Below, in pieces: positions 63,184 to 64,000 of a DNA stretch of 64,000 nt; position 1 is the stretch's first letter; each line of letters opens with the position of its first letter. The stretch is from Streptomyces flavofungini (lineage in GTDB: Bacteria; Actinomycetota; Actinomycetes; Streptomycetales; Streptomycetaceae): assembly GCF_014650815.1 (NCBI RefSeq), contig NZ_BMVR01000010.1, positions 309,741 to 373,740 on the forward strand, in the 5' to 3' direction. A program made the position numbers and the translations under genes. The notes below the pieces were generated by a model, which made no database searches, was not told the origin of the DNA, and saw nothing but the letters and a program-made list of their open reading frames with translations.

Positions 63184-64000
63184 ATGACGAGGCCTTCGGA
63201 CACGGTCGTTGAAGCGCTGCGCGCGTCTCTGAAGGAGACCGAGCGGCTGCGACGGCAGAACCAGCAGCTCACGGCGGCCGCCCGGGAGCCCATCGCGATC
63301 GTCGGCATGAGCTGCCGCTTCCCCGGCGGCGTGGGCGGCCCCGAGGACCTGTGGCGGCTCGTCGCCGACGGCGCCGACGCCATCGGCGAACTCCCCGAAG
63401 GCCGCGGCTGGGACGTCGAATCCCTCTACGACCCCGACCCGGACAAGCAGGGAACCTTCTACGCCCGGCACGGCGGCTTCCTGCACGACGCGGGCCAGTT
63501 CGACGCGTCCTTCTTCGGCATCTCGCCCCGCGAGGCCCTGGCCATGGACCCGCAGCAGCGGCTCCTCCTGGAAACGGCCTGGGAGGCCTTCGAGCGCGCC
63601 GGGATCGACCCGGCGACCCTGCGCGGCTCCCGCGCGGGCGTGTTCGTCGGCTCCGGCTACCAGGGTTACGGCGAGGGCGTCCGCCAGGCCCCCGAAGGCG
63701 TCGAGGGCCACCTCCTCACCGGCAACACCACCAGCGTCATGTCCGGCCGCCTCTCCTACGTCCTCGGCCTCCAGGGCCCGGCGGTGACGGTCGACACGGC
63801 CTGCTCGTCGTCGCTTGTCGCGCTGCACCTGGCGGCGCAGGCGCTGCGGCAGGGCGAGTGCACCATGGCGCTCGCGGGCGGCGTGACCGTCATGTCGTCG
63901 CCCGAGACCTTCGTGGAGTTCAGCCGTCAGCGCGGCCTCGCCGCCGACGGCCGCTGCAAGGCGTTCGCCGACGCGGCGGACGGCACCGGCTGGGGCGAAG
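63184..64000 (+). CDS. Type I polyketide synthase 3, N-terminal part (runs off window)
   Basis: The frame begins at ATG 63184 (GGAGCC upstream) and stays open to the edge; 272 residues are present. Residues 1-32 form an N-terminal docking coiled coil (TVVEALRASLKETERLRRQNQQL). The KS domain starts at REPIAIVGMSCRFPGG and contains the active Cys207 in VDTACSSSL, so it is a condensing (not KSQ) domain. It continues collinearly after PKS2 and should carry module 6 onward. Confidence 0.93.
   Translation, partial: MTRPSDTVVEALRASLKETERLRRQNQQLTAAAREPIAIVGMSCRFPGGVGGPEDLWRLVADGADAIGELPEGRGWDVESLYDPDPDKQGTFYARHGGFLHDAGQFDASFFGISPREALAMDPQQRLLLETAWEAFERAGIDPATLRGSRAGVFVGSGYQGYGEGVRQAPEGVEGHLLTGNTTSVMSGRLSYVLGLQGPAVTVDTACSSSLVALHLAAQALRQGECTMALAGGVTVMSSPETFVEFSRQRGLAADGRCKAFADAADGTGWGE

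Overview
The DNA is very GC-rich, with strong G/C third-position bias, Streptomyces-type regulators (LAL-type LuxR, PucR, CGNR, TetR, MarR, XRE), rare TTA codons and modular type I polyketide synthases. The window therefore suggests a Streptomyces or close relative. No rRNA, tRNA, CRISPR array or intact insertion sequence was seen.

Left part (1-25.5 kb): chromosomal genes in small units. In order these are a partial XRE/TPR regulator, a decayed FAD oxidoreductase overlapping a secreted trypsin-like protease, an Sfp-like protein whose phosphopantetheinyl transferase motifs have decayed, a secreted phospholipase A2 and a MerR regulator. A catabolic unit follows: amidase with a small AtzG/GatC-like partner, divergent from a short-chain dehydrogenase, an MHS-type transporter and a GAF-PucR regulator. 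Then come an ABC exporter, a CGNR regulator/MFS pair, a quinone-oxidoreductase/TetR pair with two matching operators, a GNAT protein, a secreted GH3 beta-glucosidase, a second ABC exporter, a frameshifted LysR gene, and MarR and TetR regulators.

Right part (25.5-64 kb): the start of a large type I PKS cluster. A minus-strand chain (28-codon leader, GT2-GtrA glycosyltransferase, EntD/Sfp-type PPTase) is linked by ATGA overlaps. Next are a TTA-containing LAL activator, a TTA-containing ABC-ATPase relative that has lost its ATP-binding motifs, a flavin monooxygenase/amine oxidase of tryptophan-2-monooxygenase type and a DrrAB-like exporter. PKS1 is ACP(load), KS-AT(methylmalonyl)-KR-ACP, KS-AT(malonyl)-KR-ACP, KS-AT(malonyl)-DH-KR-ACP. 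PKS2 is KS-AT(malonyl)-KR-ACP, KS-AT(malonyl)-KR(A-type)-ACP. PKS3 begins at the right edge.

How it fits together: a loading module that is only an ACP, beside an amino-acid-type flavin oxidase, suggests a starter made in trans from arginine or lysine (4-guanidinobutyryl or 4-aminobutyryl). The module order (OH plus methyl, OH, alkene, OH, OH) fits the start of a desertomycin/oasomycin-type polyol macrolide, an inference from memory of those structures. An 18-bp direct-repeat element, TAGGGG-N5-TAGGGGT, lies upstream of PKS1, PKS2, the oxidase (as a variant) and, in reverse, the glycosyltransferase-PPTase chain. It is the best candidate for the pathway regulator's binding site and ties these units into one regulon.
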